Positions 1-9,629 of a stretch of DNA of 14,495 bases are shown one piece after another. Origin of the DNA: Oceanospirillaceae bacterium UBA7410 (lineage in GTDB: Bacteria; Pseudomonadota; Gammaproteobacteria; Pseudomonadales; Balneatricaceae); the NCBI GenBank assembly GCA_002470565.1, contig DKMQ01000005.1:4077-18571 (forward strand). Reading direction: 5' to 3'. Position numbers and translations under genes: made by a program. Each line of letters begins with the position of its first letter. Position 1 is the stretch's first letter. The notes beneath the pieces are model-generated. The model worked only from the letters and a program-made list of their open reading frames with translations, did not search any database and had not been told where the DNA came from.

Positions 1-1127
1 TCATCACTTTTTCGCTGTAGCGCCTTAGTTCGACTTGCAACCATGATTTCCAATGAATCATGTTGTTGGTTAATTTTTAATACCGCGCTATCTCGCTGTA
101 GCTGCAGCCTATACTTGGCAATCAAACTACGATAATAAGCGCCATATATAAAACACATAAGCAAAATCAGCATTGCCATGGCTTGAATATGCGGAGCAAA
201 CAATCCTGATGATTGCTTTATAGATAGGATAAATGGCTGCCCTAAATCTTCTAATTTGTACTCTTCTACCAAGGTGTCTATTTCAATAATGGGGGTAGAG
301 AGTGCCTGGGGAAATATTTCTTGTGTAGCTAGTTTGCGACCCTCACCATAAAGTAGTTGAATGTTAGCTTCAGGTACGATGTTTCTCAAAGGGGCCAGCA
401 TTGTGTCTATTTTGATGACTATTAATACAGCCAACCCACCTTTCCCATGTTCTGCCATTACCCCCTGAGCACTATCATCCATGCCCAGCGCTTTAATCAA
501 TGTATAACCACGTCCGCCTTCTTTTAAGCTCCATGGTGCCGACGCCACTGGCTTGCCAGACTCTATTGATTCTAACAAAGTGACTCGCATATTACGTGCG
601 GACATCATATCAAAGCCCATGAGGCCTTTAACTGAATCTAAATAAGGATCGATATAAAAAATAGGGAAGTACATGGGGGCCCCATTAACCATGTCAATGG
701 TCTTACCTAAAGGGTTTTTCTTAGACACGTAACGAGTGATTTCATAGTCTGGGTAACCCAGCTTCTGCATTTTTTCTTGGTGTTGCGCTTTATTTTCTGG
801 GTCAACACTAGTGAGCCCTTCAAACATATAAATGTGTGGGTACGCAGTACGCATACGTTTGGTGAAATTACGTGTTTTCTGAATATTATTGGTGCCAATA
901 CTTGTAAGCAAGCTACCAAACCCTGCTAATGCGGCGTCATTGATAACAAGCTGTTCATGCACATGAAAAAATGCGTCATTGGATTCTTTATAGAATTTTG
1001 TGCGTTGTTCATTGGCCACCCAACTGACAAAGACGAATAGCACGACAAATATGCTGGATATCCAAAAAAAAAGCCTAATCAGAGTTGATGGCAATAAGAA
1101 GAAGTCTAATTGGCTGCTTTTTTCCAT
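1..1127 (-). CDS. CHASE-domain membrane sensor protein, N-terminal part (3' end beyond the window)
   Basis: The frame is open from an ATG at 1127 to the window edge, giving 375 codons without a stop. An in-frame TAA lies just upstream and an AAAGGA ribosome site sits about 10 bases before the ATG, so the start is well placed. Visible layout: a short cytoplasmic N-terminus, transmembrane segment about 18-36, a periplasmic region about 37-313, a second transmembrane segment about 314-332, then a charged, coiled-coil-like stretch from about 335. The periplasmic part resembles the CHASE ligand-binding family, with a YPHIYMFEG stretch (96-104), a KMQKLGYPDYEIT segment (119-131), a YFPIFYIDP stretch (153-161), then GFDMMS (171-176) and GRGYTL (205-210). 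CHASE proteins usually end in a histidine kinase, GGDEF or EAL domain; here that part is missing, so output and ligand are unknown. The gene follows glmS by 76 bases on the same strand with no clear terminator between, so cotranscription is possible. Confidence 0.85.
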   Translation of the reverse strand, partial: MEKSSQLDFFLLPSTLIRLFFWISSIFVVLFVFVSWVANEQRTKFYKESNDAFFHVHEQLVINDAALAGFGSLLTSIGTNNIQKTRNFTKRMRTAYPHIYMFEGLTSVDPENKAQHQEKMQKLGYPDYEITRYVSKKNPLGKTIDMVNGAPMYFPIFYIDPYLDSVKGLMGFDMMSARNMRVTLLESIESGKPVASAPWSLKEGGRGYTLIKALGMDDSAQGVMAEHGKGGLAVLIVIKIDTMLAPLRNIVPEANIQLLYGEGRKLATQEIFPQALSTPIIEIDTLVEEYKLEDLGQPFILSIKQSSGLFAPHIQAMAMLILLMCFIYGAYYRSLIAKYRLQLQRDSAVLKINQQHDSLEIMVASRTKALQRKSD

Positions 1128-1203
1128 GATGATGTCATCCTTTTATGAGCCGCACTTGCCAATACTGCAGCAAGCTACCATAGCGACCAGGTGAACTGTG
1201 TTG

Positions 1204-3024
1204 TTACTCCACAGTGACAGACTTTGCTAAGTTACGAGGTTGATCCACATCTGTGCCTTTAATAATCGCTACGTGGTAGGACAACAATTGCATGGGAATA
1301 GCGTATACGATGGGCGCTAATACTTCATGTACTTCGGGTACTACAATAATGTGAGTTGCGTGATCTTCTGCCATTTTCGCATGAGCATCGGCAAACACAA
1401 ATAGCTCGCCACCACGAGCACGCACTTCTTGCATGTTGGCTTTAAGCTTATCCAGCATATCATCCTTTGGTGCCACCACAACCACAGGCATAAAGGCGTC
1501 TACTAATGCCAGTGGGCCATGCTTCAGCTCTCCAGCTGGGTATGCCTCAGCATGTATGTAAGAAATCTCTTTAAGCTTTAGAGCCCCTTCTGACGCAATT
1601 GGGTACATGCTGCCTCTGCCAAGAAATAGTGTGTGATGCTTGTCGGCAAACTTTTGAGCCACAGTTTGAATCTTAGTGTCCATCAATAAGCACTGCTGTA
1701 ATACACCAGGCAAAGTTTGCATGGCATTAATAATGGGCTGGATATCTATATGTGAACGTTGCTTTGCTAGTAGTAACGTGAGGTGAAGTAACGTAATTAG
1801 CTGTGTGGTAAAGGCTTTGGTAGAGGCTACACTAATTTCTGGGCCTGCTTGTGTTAGCAACACTATATCTGATTCACGCACAAGACTGCTTGATGCCACA
1901 TTACAAATAGCTAAGCTTGCGGCAAGTTTGGATTTATCAATGTGTCGTAAAGCTGCCAAACTATCCGCCGTTTCGCCAGACTGCGACAAAGTGATAAGTA
2001 AGGTATCCTCTGGTACTACAGCTTGGCGATAGCGATATTCACTAGCCACCTCTATTTGACAAGCAAGGCCTGCCAAACTCTCAATCCAATACTTTGCTAC
2101 CATACCTGCTAAATAGCTTGTGCCACAGGCAATGATTTGTACATTTTTAGCCTTAGACAAAGCCTCAATAGCACTATCATTTAAAATATTTTGTATTTTC
2201 CCGCCCACGACTTGCTGAGAAATAAGGTTGGACACAACCTTTGGCTGCTCATAAATTTCTTTGAGCATATAGTGTTTATAGTTGCCTTTGTCACTACTTT
2301 CTTCACTGTGTTCATAACGGTGACTTGGACGCACAACCACAGCGCCTGTATGATCTGTAACCGTAACGGCAGTTCGGCTTATTTCAGCAATATCACCATC
2401 TTCTAAAAACATAAATTGGTCAGTCACTTGCAACAGTGCCAGCTGGTCTGATGCAATATAATTTTCATCACTGCCCAAGCCAATCACTAGCGGGCTGCCT
2501 TTTCGTGCCGCTAACAACAAGTCTGGCTGAGTTTCATCCACTACACCTAACGCGTAAGCACCTTCACAGCGGCCCGCTGCCTCACGTACAGCTTGTGTTA
2601 GAGACATCCCTTGTTGGCGATTGCGGTGAATTAGGTGAGCAATAACCTCTGTGTCTGTATCGCTGTCAAAACCATAGCCTGTGGCGATAAGGTCTGCTTT
2701 AATAAGCTCAAAATTATCTATAATGCCATTATGCACTACGGCCAAACTACTATGAGACCAATGTGGGTGAGCATTCACTTCATTGGGAACACCATGTGTA
2801 GCCCAGCGTGTGTGGGCAATACCTACGTTACCTTGTAATGGCGATTGCATTAAGGCGGCATCTAAACTGGCTACTTTGCCTACCCTGCGGGTGCGCTGCA
2901 AGCCTTGGTCACTTAAGATGGCTACACCTGAGGAGTCATATCCTCTATATTCTAGGCGCTTTAGGCCTTCTACAAGTATGCTACTGATATTGCGCAAGGC
3001 AATGGCACCGACTATTCCGCACAT
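1204..3024 (-). CDS. glmS: Glutamine--fructose-6-phosphate aminotransferase (isomerizing)
   Basis: GlmS converts fructose-6-phosphate and glutamine to glucosamine-6-phosphate and glutamate, the committed step to UDP-GlcNAc in the cytoplasm. The 606 residues match the family length (E. coli 609). After Met removal the N-terminus is the catalytic Cys2 of the class II glutaminase domain (MCGIVGA), followed by RGYDSSG (28-34) and HTRWATHG (71-78). Two SIS sugar-isomerase domains follow, with CGTSY (300-304) and SQSGET (347-352), and later a KHGPLAL loop. The C-terminus, LAKSVTVE, carries the conserved lysine (601) that contacts the sugar. The start lies 16 bases after the glmU stop, with an AAGGAAG ribosome site in the gap, so the two genes are almost certainly one operon. 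The DeoR-type regulator gene that sits between glmU and glmS in Pseudomonas is absent here. No glmS ribozyme is expected in this group, and the 16-base gap could not hold one. Confidence 0.98.
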   Translation of the reverse strand: MCGIVGAIALRNISSILVEGLKRLEYRGYDSSGVAILSDQGLQRTRRVGKVASLDAALMQSPLQGNVGIAHTRWATHGVPNEVNAHPHWSHSSLAVVHNGIIDNFELIKADLIATGYGFDSDTDTEVIAHLIHRNRQQGMSLTQAVREAAGRCEGAYALGVVDETQPDLLLAARKGSPLVIGLGSDENYIASDQLALLQVTDQFMFLEDGDIAEISRTAVTVTDHTGAVVVRPSHRYEHSEESSDKGNYKHYMLKEIYEQPKVVSNLISQQVVGGKIQNILNDSAIEALSKAKNVQIIACGTSYLAGMVAKYWIESLAGLACQIEVASEYRYRQAVVPEDTLLITLSQSGETADSLAALRHIDKSKLAASLAICNVASSSLVRESDIVLLTQAGPEISVASTKAFTTQLITLLHLTLLLAKQRSHIDIQPIINAMQTLPGVLQQCLLMDTKIQTVAQKFADKHHTLFLGRGSMYPIASEGALKLKEISYIHAEAYPAGELKHGPLALVDAFMPVVVVAPKDDMLDKLKANMQEVRARGGELFVFADAHAKMAEDHATHIIVVPEVHEVLAPIVYAIPMQLLSYHVAIIKGTDVDQPRNLAKSVTVE

Positions 3025-3040
3025 GAGATGTCTTCCTTGA

Positions 3041-4402
3041 TTAACATTTTTTGGGCTTAGCCCAAGTAGCTAAATTTCGTTGTTTACCACGAGCGATCGC
3101 TAGGTTGTTATTTTCTACGTCTTTGGTGATGGTAGAGCCTGCACCAATCGTTGCTCCAGCACCAATAGTAACTGGTGCAACAATTGAGCTGTTTGAGCCA
3201 ACAAAAGCGCCATCACCAATATGGGTTTGAAACTTGTTCACCCCGTCGTAGTTGCAGGTGATTGTGCCTGCGCCAATATTCACTTGCTCACCGACGTTGG
3301 TGTCGCCTAAGTATGTAAAGTGATTAGCTTTTGAACCTTTGCCTAGGGTGGTTTTTTTAGTTTCGACAAAATTGCCCACTTTTGCATTATCATGCATTAC
3401 AGTGCCTGGACGTAAGCGGGCAAAAGGGCCGATGGTACAATTTTTGGCCACTTGAGCCTTATCGATAATGCTGTTGGCTAAAACCTGTGTGCCTGCGCCA
3501 ATGTGGCTATCTTTGATGTGACAATTAGGGCCAATATGCACGCCATCACCAATAGATACTTGTCCTTCTATAATGGTGTTAATGTCTATATAAGTGTCTT
3601 TGCCTGCGGTTAATTCACCACGTAGGTCAAAGCGTGTTGGGTCTGCAAGTTGCACACCTTCGCGAAGTAATTGCATCGCTTGTTGTTGCTGGTACCAGCG
3701 TTCAAGCTCTGCCAGTTGCACTCGATCATTTACACCTTGTGTTTGTTGTGGGTAGTCTGGCTGCAGGTTAGTGATAGCTATTCCATCAGCAACTGCCATA
3801 GCCACAATATCGGTTAAATAGATTTCACCTTGAGCATTATTGCTGCCAATGCGAGGTAACCAGTTATTCAACAAGCTCGCTTTGGCTGCCAATATACCCG
3901 TATTAATTTCATTAATTTTCAACTGTTCATCATTAGCATCTTTATGCTCAACAATCGCTTGGATATGTCCTTGATCATTACGCACGATACGCCCATAACC
4001 TGAAGCATCATCAAGTGTTACCGTAAGCACCGCTAAATCACCGTGCATGGCTTTGTCTACGAGCTGTTGCATTAAGACCCCAGGCACAAGGGGCACGTCG
4101 CCATACAATACTAAGACGACTGCCAAATTATCAACCATAGGCATCGCTTGAGCCACAGCGTGCCCTGTACCCAACTGCTGATTTTGTGTAACACATTGAG
4201 CACCCATAGGCTCAACCACGCTAGCTACTTTTTGGGCCTCATGACCCACTATAATATGCGTTTGAGAAGGCTTAAGTGTTTGCGCCTGCTCAATAGCATG
4301 CACAAGCATTGGCTTACCTGCCAATGGATGTAAAACTTTAGGCAAATCTGAATACATTCTTGTGCCTTTGCCTGCTGCAAGAATAATCACTTCTAACGAC
4401 AT
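3041..4402 (-). CDS. glmU: Bifunctional UDP-GlcNAc pyrophosphorylase / glucosamine-1-phosphate N-acetyltransferase
   Basis: GlmU acetylates glucosamine-1-phosphate with acetyl-CoA and then couples the product to UTP, giving UDP-GlcNAc for peptidoglycan and LPS. At 453 residues it is full length (E. coli 456). The N-terminal uridylyltransferase domain shows LAAGKGTRM (8-16, with Arg15), PKVLHPLAGKPM (21-32) and the metal-binding YGD (100-102). From about residue 250 the protein is a left-handed beta-helix of hexapeptide repeats. KANHFTYLGD (358-367) contains His361, which corresponds to the catalytic base of E. coli GlmU, and GAGTITCNYDG (377-387) is the acetyl-CoA site region. The ATG has an AAGGA ribosome site 6 bases upstream. 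The gene is separated from the atp operon by a terminator and a 5' region with its own candidate promoter, and it is followed closely by glmS. Confidence 0.98.
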   Translation of the reverse strand: MSLEVIILAAGKGTRMYSDLPKVLHPLAGKPMLVHAIEQAQTLKPSQTHIIVGHEAQKVASVVEPMGAQCVTQNQQLGTGHAVAQAMPMVDNLAVVLVLYGDVPLVPGVLMQQLVDKAMHGDLAVLTVTLDDASGYGRIVRNDQGHIQAIVEHKDANDEQLKINEINTGILAAKASLLNNWLPRIGSNNAQGEIYLTDIVAMAVADGIAITNLQPDYPQQTQGVNDRVQLAELERWYQQQQAMQLLREGVQLADPTRFDLRGELTAGKDTYIDINTIIEGQVSIGDGVHIGPNCHIKDSHIGAGTQVLANSIIDKAQVAKNCTIGPFARLRPGTVMHDNAKVGNFVETKKTTLGKGSKANHFTYLGDTNVGEQVNIGAGTITCNYDGVNKFQTHIGDGAFVGSNSSIVAPVTIGAGATIGAGSTITKDVENNNLAIARGKQRNLATWAKPKKC

Positions 4403-4618
4403 TAACGTTCCTTGTGGTGCGGTATTAAATCACGGGTATCAATTAGACGCTTTATACCTATTAAGTTCAGGTGAATTTCATCTATGTATGAGCCTAAATG
4501 CGCCATTTTATATGCAACTATAATGATACCAATCTACAGTAGCATATTTTTCCAGGTGCTTGATGGCTTAGTGATTGTTTAACTTGGTGTTGTGTAATAT
4601 TAGCCAATTTCTAGGTAC
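4403..4618 (-). promoter_or_regulatory. glmU 5' region with candidate sigma-70 promoter
   Basis: This non-coding stretch lies between the atp terminator and glmU. The best promoter I can find is TTGGTA at 4527-4532 (-35, 4 of 6 to consensus) and TAAAAT at 4505-4510 (-10, 5 of 6), read on the minus strand with a 16-base spacer. It would start a transcript near 4498 with a leader of roughly 95 bases. In E. coli, glmUS is controlled by NagC at the promoter; I see no convincing NagC operator here. No small ORF with a good ribosome site and no strong hairpin is visible. Confidence 0.4.
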
Positions 4619-4646
4619 AAAAAAAGCAGCCGAGGCTGCTTTTTTA
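4619..4646 (-). terminator. Intrinsic terminator of the atp operon
   Basis: On the minus strand the hairpin arms AGCAGCC and GGCTGCT (4640-4634 and 4631-4625) close over a two-base TC centre, effectively a CTCG tetraloop on a 6-bp stem. The hairpin is followed directly by seven T residues. The A-run on the other flank extends the stem and gives a T-run on the plus strand too, so the element could work in both directions. It begins about 20 bases after the atpC stop codon, where the operon should end. Confidence 0.93.
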
Positions 4647-4666
4647 TATACTTCAATGGGAACTAC

Positions 4667-5092
4667 TTATTTGCCTAGTTTCTGACGAATCTGACGCAAG
4701 GTTCGCAGTTGAGCCGCAGCTTCGGCCAATTGGCCAGTTGCACGCGAGTATTCAAACTCAGACGTTTTGTCTGCCATAGCCTGTTCGGCATGGCGACTGG
4801 CTTCTTCTGCAGCAGCTTCGTCTAAATCTGCTGCACGCAGTGCTGTATCAGCCAACAAGATAACCTTGTGCGGCTGAACTTCTAAGAACCCACCTGACAC
4901 GTAAAATATGTCTTCTTCACCTGATTCCATGAGCATTTTCACAGGACCTGGCTTAACTTCACTTAACAAAGGCGTGTGGCCTGGATAAATACCCAGTTCA
5001 CCAAAAGAACCTGTAAGTGAAATAAACTGTACTTTACCTGAAAAGACGGATTCTTCAGCACTAACGATGTCACAATCTACACTATTAGCCAT
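4667..5092 (-). CDS. atpC: ATP synthase F1 subunit epsilon
   Basis: Epsilon is part of the central rotor stalk; it docks on gamma and the c-ring and can inhibit ATP hydrolysis through its C-terminal helices. The 141 residues match the family (E. coli 139). The N-terminal beta-sandwich shows the typical GSFGELGIYPGHTPLL stretch (about 28-43) and a VSGGFLEV strand (about 65-72). The second half is a charged, alanine-rich helical hairpin ending in RQIRQKLGK. The ATG is preceded by an AGAGGA ribosome site. It is the last gene of the operon; the 64-base gap after atpD is the second longest between adjacent atp genes and contains two hairpins, described separately. Confidence 0.97.
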   Translation of the reverse strand: MANSVDCDIVSAEESVFSGKVQFISLTGSFGELGIYPGHTPLLSEVKPGPVKMLMESGEEDIFYVSGGFLEVQPHKVILLADTALRAADLDEAAAEEASRHAEQAMADKTSEFEYSRATGQLAEAAAQLRTLRQIRQKLGK

Positions 5093-5104
5093 ATGATTAT
5101 CCTC

Positions 5105-5140
5105 TTAAGCTGGGCTTAATTTATTAGCTTTGGCCAATAA
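5105..5140 (-). other. Two tandem hairpins in the atpD-atpC gap
   Basis: Read on the minus strand, the first hairpin pairs TTATTGGC with GCTAATAA (5140-5133 and 5128-5121) around a CAAA loop: 8 pairs, one of them G-U. The second pairs TTAAGC with GCTTAA (5119-5114 and 5110-5105) around a three-base loop and ends right next to the atpC ribosome site. Neither is followed by a T-run, so they are not ordinary terminators. A role in setting epsilon expression or processing the messenger is possible but is inference only. Confidence 0.5.
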
Positions 5141-5156
5141 TATTAAACCCAAACAA

Positions 5157-6554
<1,398 letters not shown>

Positions 6555-6573
6555 CTACTGCTTATAGCTCAGG

Positions 6574-7437
6574 TTAAACGGCTGCTGCGCCACTCACGAT
6601 CTCAGAAATTTCCTGAGTAATCGCAGATTGACGAGCCTTGTTGTAAATCATCTGAAGGTCATCAATCAGATCACCCGCGTTATCGGTGGCGCTTTTCATA
6701 GCGATCATCCGCGCGGCCTGCTCACAAGCGTTATTCTCTACCACAGCTTGATACACTAAAGATTCTACATAACGGGTCAAAAGGCCTGTGAGTAATTCAC
6801 GGGCATCTGGCTCATATAAGTAGTCCCAATGTTGGCTCATGCCGTCATCATTCGGGTCTGCCTGCAATGGCAAAACTTGTACTACGTTGGGTTGTTGGGT
6901 CATGGTATTTACAAAATTATTGTATACCACGTACACAGCGTCCAACCGTCCTTCATCATAACTATCAAGCATGATTTTCACAGCACCGATGAGTTCAGCA
7001 ATTTCTGCCTTTTCACCCAGCTGGGACTTGCTTGATACGACGTTGCCGCCATAATTGTTAAAGAAGGTTGCTGATTTTGAGCCAATAGCACAGATATCGA
7101 TCTGAATGCCATTTTTATCATGTTCAGCCATGCTCTGTACGGTTTTCTTAAACACATTGATGTTTAAACCACCACACAGACCACGATCGGAAGAAACTAC
7201 AATGTAACCCACCCGCTTTAGCTCTCGCTGCTGCAGATACAGATGCTTGTATTCAGGGTTAGACCGTGCAAGGTGAGCGATGACTTCACGCATTTTATCT
7301 GCGTAAGGACGGCTCTGGTTCATACGATCTTGTGCTTTACGCATTTTACTCGCCGCTACCATTTCCATGGCGCTAGTGATTTTTTGCGTACCCTTGATAC
7401 TTGCAATCTGGGTCTTTATTTCTTTTCCGACTGCCAT
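6574..7437 (-). CDS. atpG: ATP synthase F1 subunit gamma
   Basis: Gamma is the rotating shaft inside the alpha3-beta3 ring. It has 287 residues, the same length as E. coli AtpG. The N-terminal helix contains the family signature [20 protein letters not shown] (7-26) followed by [10 protein letters not shown]. The central Rossmann-like part has [13 protein letters not shown] (about 80-92), and the C-terminal helix has the [16 protein letters not shown] signature that pairs with the N-terminal helix in the coiled-coil shaft. It lies 71 bases after atpA, the longest gap within the operon, and that gap contains a strong hairpin. The ribosome site is weak (AGGTAAGC), which could limit its translation; gamma is needed at one copy per complex against three each of alpha and beta. 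Confidence 0.98.
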   Translation of the reverse strand: MAVGKEIKTQIASIKGTQKITSAMEMVAASKMRKAQDRMNQSRPYADKMREVIAHLARSNPEYKHLYLQQRELKRVGYIVVSSDRGLCGGLNINVFKKTVQSMAEHDKNGIQIDICAIGSKSATFFNNYGGNVVSSKSQLGEKAEIAELIGAVKIMLDSYDEGRLDAVYVVYNNFVNTMTQQPNVVQVLPLQADPNDDGMSQHWDYLYEPDARELLTGLLTRYVESLVYQAVVENNACEQAARMIAMKSATDNAGDLIDDLQMIYNKARQSAITQEISEIVSGAAAV

Positions 7438-7476
7438 ATGCTTACCTATCTATTAAGTAACTAACTAGGTCATAGC

Positions 7477-7502
7477 GCCGCCCCAAGAAAACTTGAGGCC
7501 GC
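7477..7502 (-). other. Hairpin in the atpA-atpG gap
   Basis: On the minus strand, positions 7499-7492 pair with 7487-7480 over a TTTT loop. This is an 8-pair GC-rich stem with one G-U pair, extended by two further pairs (7502-7501 with 7478-7477) after one mismatch. It starts a few bases after the atpA stop. No T-run follows, so it is not an intrinsic terminator. It may act as a stability or processing element between the three-copy alpha and single-copy gamma messages; this role is inferred. Confidence 0.55.
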
Positions 7503-7508
7503 TAGCTA

Positions 7509-9053
7509 CTACCAGGTTTGAGTTGCCTTAAACTGCTCTAATGCAGACTTAAAGTTAGCAGCGATGTCGCCGTTAAAGTCACCAGATTCATTCACCTGGT
7601 TCATCACGTCACTATGTTCGCTGTTCATATAAGAAATTAGAGCGGCTTCGAAGTTGCCAACCTTAGGAAGGGCTACGTCATTAAGGAAGCCTTCGTTAGC
7701 TGCAAATAGACTGATTGCCATATCAGCAACGCTCATAGGTGAATACTGGTGCTGTTTCATCAGCTCGGTCACACTTTGACCATGCTCTAACTGGGCGCGT
7801 GTTGCGTCATCCAAGTCAGAAGCAAACTGAGAAAATGCTGCCAATTCACGATACTGAGCCAATGCCAAACGAATACCACCACCTAACTTCTTGATGATCT
7901 TAGTTTGTGCTGCACCACCTACACGCGATACAGACAAACCAGCGTTAATGGCTGGGCGCACACCTGCGTTGAACAAGTCAGTTTCTAAGAAAATCTGTCC
8001 ATCGGTAATAGAAATTACGTTAGTCGGTACAAAAGCCGATACGTCACCACCTTGGGTTTCGATAATAGGTAACGCAGTTAAAGAACCGGTCTTACCTTTT
8101 ACTTCACCGTTGGTAAATGCTTCTACATATTCTGCGTTTACACGAGATGCACGCTCAAGTAGGCGAGAGTGCAAATAGAATACATCACCTGGATAAGCTT
8201 CACGACCTGGAGGACGACGAAGTAACAAAGAGATTTGACGATAAGCCCAAGCTTGCTTAGTCAGGTCATCAAATACGATCAGTGCGTCTTCACCACGGTC
8301 ACGGAAGTATTCACCCATAGTACAACCAGAGTATGGCGATAAGAACTGCAACGCTGCTGAGTCAGCTGCGCCTGCGTTTACAACAATGGTATGAGCCATT
8401 GCGCCGTGTTCTTCTAGCTTACGTACTACGTTAGCAATAGTAGACTGTTTTTGACCAATAGCCACATAGACGCATTTAACGCCAGTGTCTTTTTGGTTGA
8501 TGATGGCATCGATAGCGATGGCAGACTTACCAGTCTGACGGTCACCGATGATTAATTCGCGTTGGCCACGGCCTACAGGAACCATGGCGTCAATCGCCTT
8601 AAGTCCTGTTTGAACGGGCTGGTCTACAGATTTACGTTCAATTACACCTGGGGCTACTTTTTCAACAGCATCGGTTAGATCACAATCGATCGGGCCTTTA
8701 CCATCGATAGGGTTACCTAGAGCGTCTACTACACGTCCTAATAATGCAGGACCTACAGGAACTTCTAGGATACGACCAGTACAACGAGCAGTTTGGCCTT
8801 CGACCAACTCTTCGTAATCACCAAGAACTACAGCGCCAACAGAGTCGCGCTCCAAGTTCATGGCCATGCCGTAAATACCACCAGGGAATTCAATCATTTC
8901 CCCGTACATTGCGTCAGCTAAGCCGTGGATCAATACGATACCATCAGCTACACTAACAATTGTGCCCTCATTCTGGGCTTCAGATGATACATCAAGTTGC
9001 TCAATGCGCTTCTTAATGATCTCACTGATCTCTGAAGGATTCAGTTGTTGCAT
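7509..9053 (-). CDS. atpA: ATP synthase F1 subunit alpha
   Basis: Alpha alternates with beta in the F1 head, binds nucleotide without catalysing turnover, and supplies the arginine finger to the catalytic site. It has 514 residues (E. coli 513). The N-terminal helix that contacts delta starts [10 protein letters not shown]. Walker A is GDRQTGKS at 170-177 with Lys176; the last residue is Ser where E. coli has Thr, a conservative change. [20 protein letters not shown] (261-280) carries the Walker B region, and [14 protein letters not shown] (367-380) contains Arg377, matching E. coli arginine finger Arg376. It follows atpH by 16 bases and ends with TAG. Confidence 0.99.
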   Translation of the reverse strand: MQQLNPSEISEIIKKRIEQLDVSSEAQNEGTIVSVADGIVLIHGLADAMYGEMIEFPGGIYGMAMNLERDSVGAVVLGDYEELVEGQTARCTGRILEVPVGPALLGRVVDALGNPIDGKGPIDCDLTDAVEKVAPGVIERKSVDQPVQTGLKAIDAMVPVGRGQRELIIGDRQTGKSAIAIDAIINQKDTGVKCVYVAIGQKQSTIANVVRKLEEHGAMAHTIVVNAGAADSAALQFLSPYSGCTMGEYFRDRGEDALIVFDDLTKQAWAYRQISLLLRRPPGREAYPGDVFYLHSRLLERASRVNAEYVEAFTNGEVKGKTGSLTALPIIETQGGDVSAFVPTNVISITDGQIFLETDLFNAGVRPAINAGLSVSRVGGAAQTKIIKKLGGGIRLALAQYRELAAFSQFASDLDDATRAQLEHGQSVTELMKQHQYSPMSVADMAISLFAANEGFLNDVALPKVGNFEAALISYMNSEHSDVMNQVNESGDFNGDIAANFKSALEQFKATQTW

Positions 9054-9069
9054 GCTTTATTCCTCACAC

Positions 9070-9612
9070 TCAGGCATTCATGGCCTCAGCCAATTTGCTT
9101 AGTTTGCCCTTAACGGAACCATCAATAACTAGGTCGCCAGCGTAGACGATCACACCACCAAGCAAAGATGCATCGGTAGTACTAGTAATGTTAATTTCGC
9201 GTGACAACATCGCGTTCAATGCTTGAGTCAGTTTGTCTTGTTGCTCATTGCCCAAATCAAAGGCACTTACGATAGACACGTCTATCGACTGCTCTTGATT
9301 TGCCTTTAAAGTTTCATATAAATTAGAAACTTCAGGTAGCAATGACAAACGCTTGTTTTCGGCCAACAGGTTCAGAAAGTTCTGAGCCTGTTGAGATACA
9401 GGGTGATTGCCGTTTACAACGTCAGTCACTAGCTGGGCTTTTTTTGTTGCCGTCAGTGCTGGATTATCCAGAACTTGGGCCAAACTTGGGTCTGCAACAA
9501 CTGCTGCAGCCATGTTCAAAAATTCCGACCAGCTACCCAAGTCGCCCTGGGCCAATGCCGTTTCGAAAGCGGCCTTGGTGTAAGGACGGGCAACAGTAAT
9601 GGATTCAGCCAT
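9070..9612 (-). CDS. atpH: ATP synthase F1 subunit delta
   Basis: Delta sits on top of the alpha3-beta3 head and joins it to the b-subunit stator. The 180 residues are close to the family norm (E. coli 177). The start MAESITVARPYTKAAFETAL is the typical N-terminal alpha-helical domain that binds the alpha subunit N-termini. Near the C-terminus the stretch TDASLLGGVIVYAGDLVIDG (145-164) is the conserved family signature, followed by SVKGKLSKLAE. The gene lies 17 bases after atpF and 16 bases before atpA, which fits tight co-translation in the operon. Confidence 0.97.
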   Translation of the reverse strand: MAESITVARPYTKAAFETALAQGDLGSWSEFLNMAAAVVADPSLAQVLDNPALTATKKAQLVTDVVNGNHPVSQQAQNFLNLLAENKRLSLLPEVSNLYETLKANQEQSIDVSIVSAFDLGNEQQDKLTQALNAMLSREINITSTTDASLLGGVIVYAGDLVIDGSVKGKLSKLAEAMNA

Positions 9613-9629
9613 CGTTAACCTCTCTTTTC

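Noticed and set aside
707..919. A 70-codon minus-strand ORF within the 5' part of the window
   Set aside because: It lies in another frame inside the CHASE sensor gene, whose open frame runs from 1127 to the edge and shows clear family similarity. The short frame has no recognisable domain.
1195..1215. Inverted repeat ACTGTG/CACAGT at the end of glmS, possible terminator
   Set aside because: Only 6 pairs over a 9-base loop, it overlaps the glmS coding end, and no T-run follows on the minus strand.
3045..3068. Hairpin TTGGGC/GCCCAA at the end of glmU
   Set aside because: It is followed by an A-run rather than a T-run on the minus strand, lies within the glmU coding end, and the glmS ribosome site follows at once, so it is not a terminator.
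4435..4530. Distant inverted repeat GGTATCA/TGATACC in the glmU 5' region
   Set aside because: Seven-base arms separated by more than 80 bases in AT-rich sequence are expected by chance; no operator family is recognised.
7509..9053. Serine in place of threonine at the end of the AtpA Walker A motif
   Set aside because: Ser and Thr are interchangeable at this position in P-loops, and all other key residues are intact, so it is normal variation.
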